Assembly: GCA_002410325.1 (NCBI GenBank)
Contig: DHRK01000069.1
Span: 13,901 to 77,900, forward strand
Source of the DNA: Syntrophomonas sp. UBA5314
Lineage (GTDB): Bacteria; Bacillota; Syntrophomonadia; Syntrophomonadales; Syntrophomonadaceae
Direction: 5' to 3'
Length of the DNA stretch: 64,000 nucleotides
A program made the position numbers and the translations under genes. Below are positions 63,995 through 64,000 of the stretch, one piece after another. Every line of letters begins with the position of its first letter. Position 1 is the stretch's first letter. The notes under the pieces are model-generated. The model saw only the letters and a list, made by a program, of their open reading frames with translations, was not told the origin of the DNA and did not search any database.

Positions 63995-64000
63995 ATGAGT
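63995..64000 (+). CDS. Possible start of a plus-strand gene cut by the right window edge
   Basis: GGGGAGGCGGAGGA immediately precedes ATG at 63995, and the window ends two codons in. The divergent gap 63837-63994 is AT-rich and free of other genes. Only the ribosome site supports it. Confidence 0.35.

Overview
The window reads as a low-to-mid GC Firmicute of the class Clostridia, most likely a strictly anaerobic syntroph-like organism (Syntrophomonadaceae/Peptococcaceae type). The grounds are strong AGGAGG-type ribosome sites, frequent TTG/GTG starts, a coenzyme-B12 acyl-CoA mutase operon, a large cytosolic chemosensory operon, KtrAB, a C_GCAxxG_C_C protein and Clostridia-style RHS genes. No rRNA, tRNA, transposase, integrase or CRISPR array was seen. 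The species assignment is inference.

Region 1 (1-6735, minus strand) is one probable operon: cobalamin adenosyltransferase, catalytic acyl-CoA mutase subunit, B12-binding subunit, MeaB-type GTPase, a second B12-binding protein, a C_GCAxxG_C_C protein, a divergent MtnA/eIF2B-like isomerase, a 66-residue unknown and a creatinase/Xaa-Pro-peptidase-like gene cut by the window edge. Although it looks like methylmalonyl-CoA mutase, the specificity residues (Phe88, Ala115, Gln206) are those of isobutyryl-CoA mutase. The operon therefore probably interconverts isobutyryl-CoA and n-butyryl-CoA and feeds isobutyrate into butyrate oxidation.

Region 2 (7285-28452, minus) is a 21-kb chemosensory operon. 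In transcription order it encodes a HEAT-repeat protein, CheR, CheY, a multi-Hpt CheA, a ParA ATPase, a TPR protein with a ParB-like N-terminal peptide, a lidless Hsp70, three tandem pairs of cytosolic double-tip receptor plus three-domain CheW, CheB, CheY and two CheX-type phosphatases. Two sigma-28-like promoter candidates lie upstream and a terminator lies at its end.

Region 3 (28860-36240) holds a small ORF, mannose-1-phosphate guanylyltransferase, a 1213-residue fusion of a glycosyltransferase and a GH130 mannoside phosphorylase, an (alpha/alpha)6-type protein and a GT4 glycosyltransferase. This looks like a mannan or mannoside synthesis and turnover locus.

Region 4 (36730-47293) holds KtrAB, then a minus-strand cluster: RsbW-like/GNAT fusion, HisC-like aminotransferase, GNAT protein, three-subunit molybdenum hydroxylase and a MATE exporter.

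Region 5 (47400-51240) is an AT-richer island with a MATE transporter fused to an RsbW-like ATPase domain and a GH3-family acyl-adenylating enzyme. It is bracketed by 44-bp direct repeats.

Region 6 (51290-60957) is an RHS polymorphic-toxin locus: one large secreted RHS protein with a beta-helix front, interrupted by an in-frame amber codon near its N-terminus, its probable immunity gene, an orphan RHS tip with its own candidate immunity gene, and broken front ends.

Region 7 (61045-64000) is housekeeping: exonuclease III (apparently starting at CTG), an Mrp ATPase, a YaiI/YqxD-family protein and a PPC/DUF296 protein.
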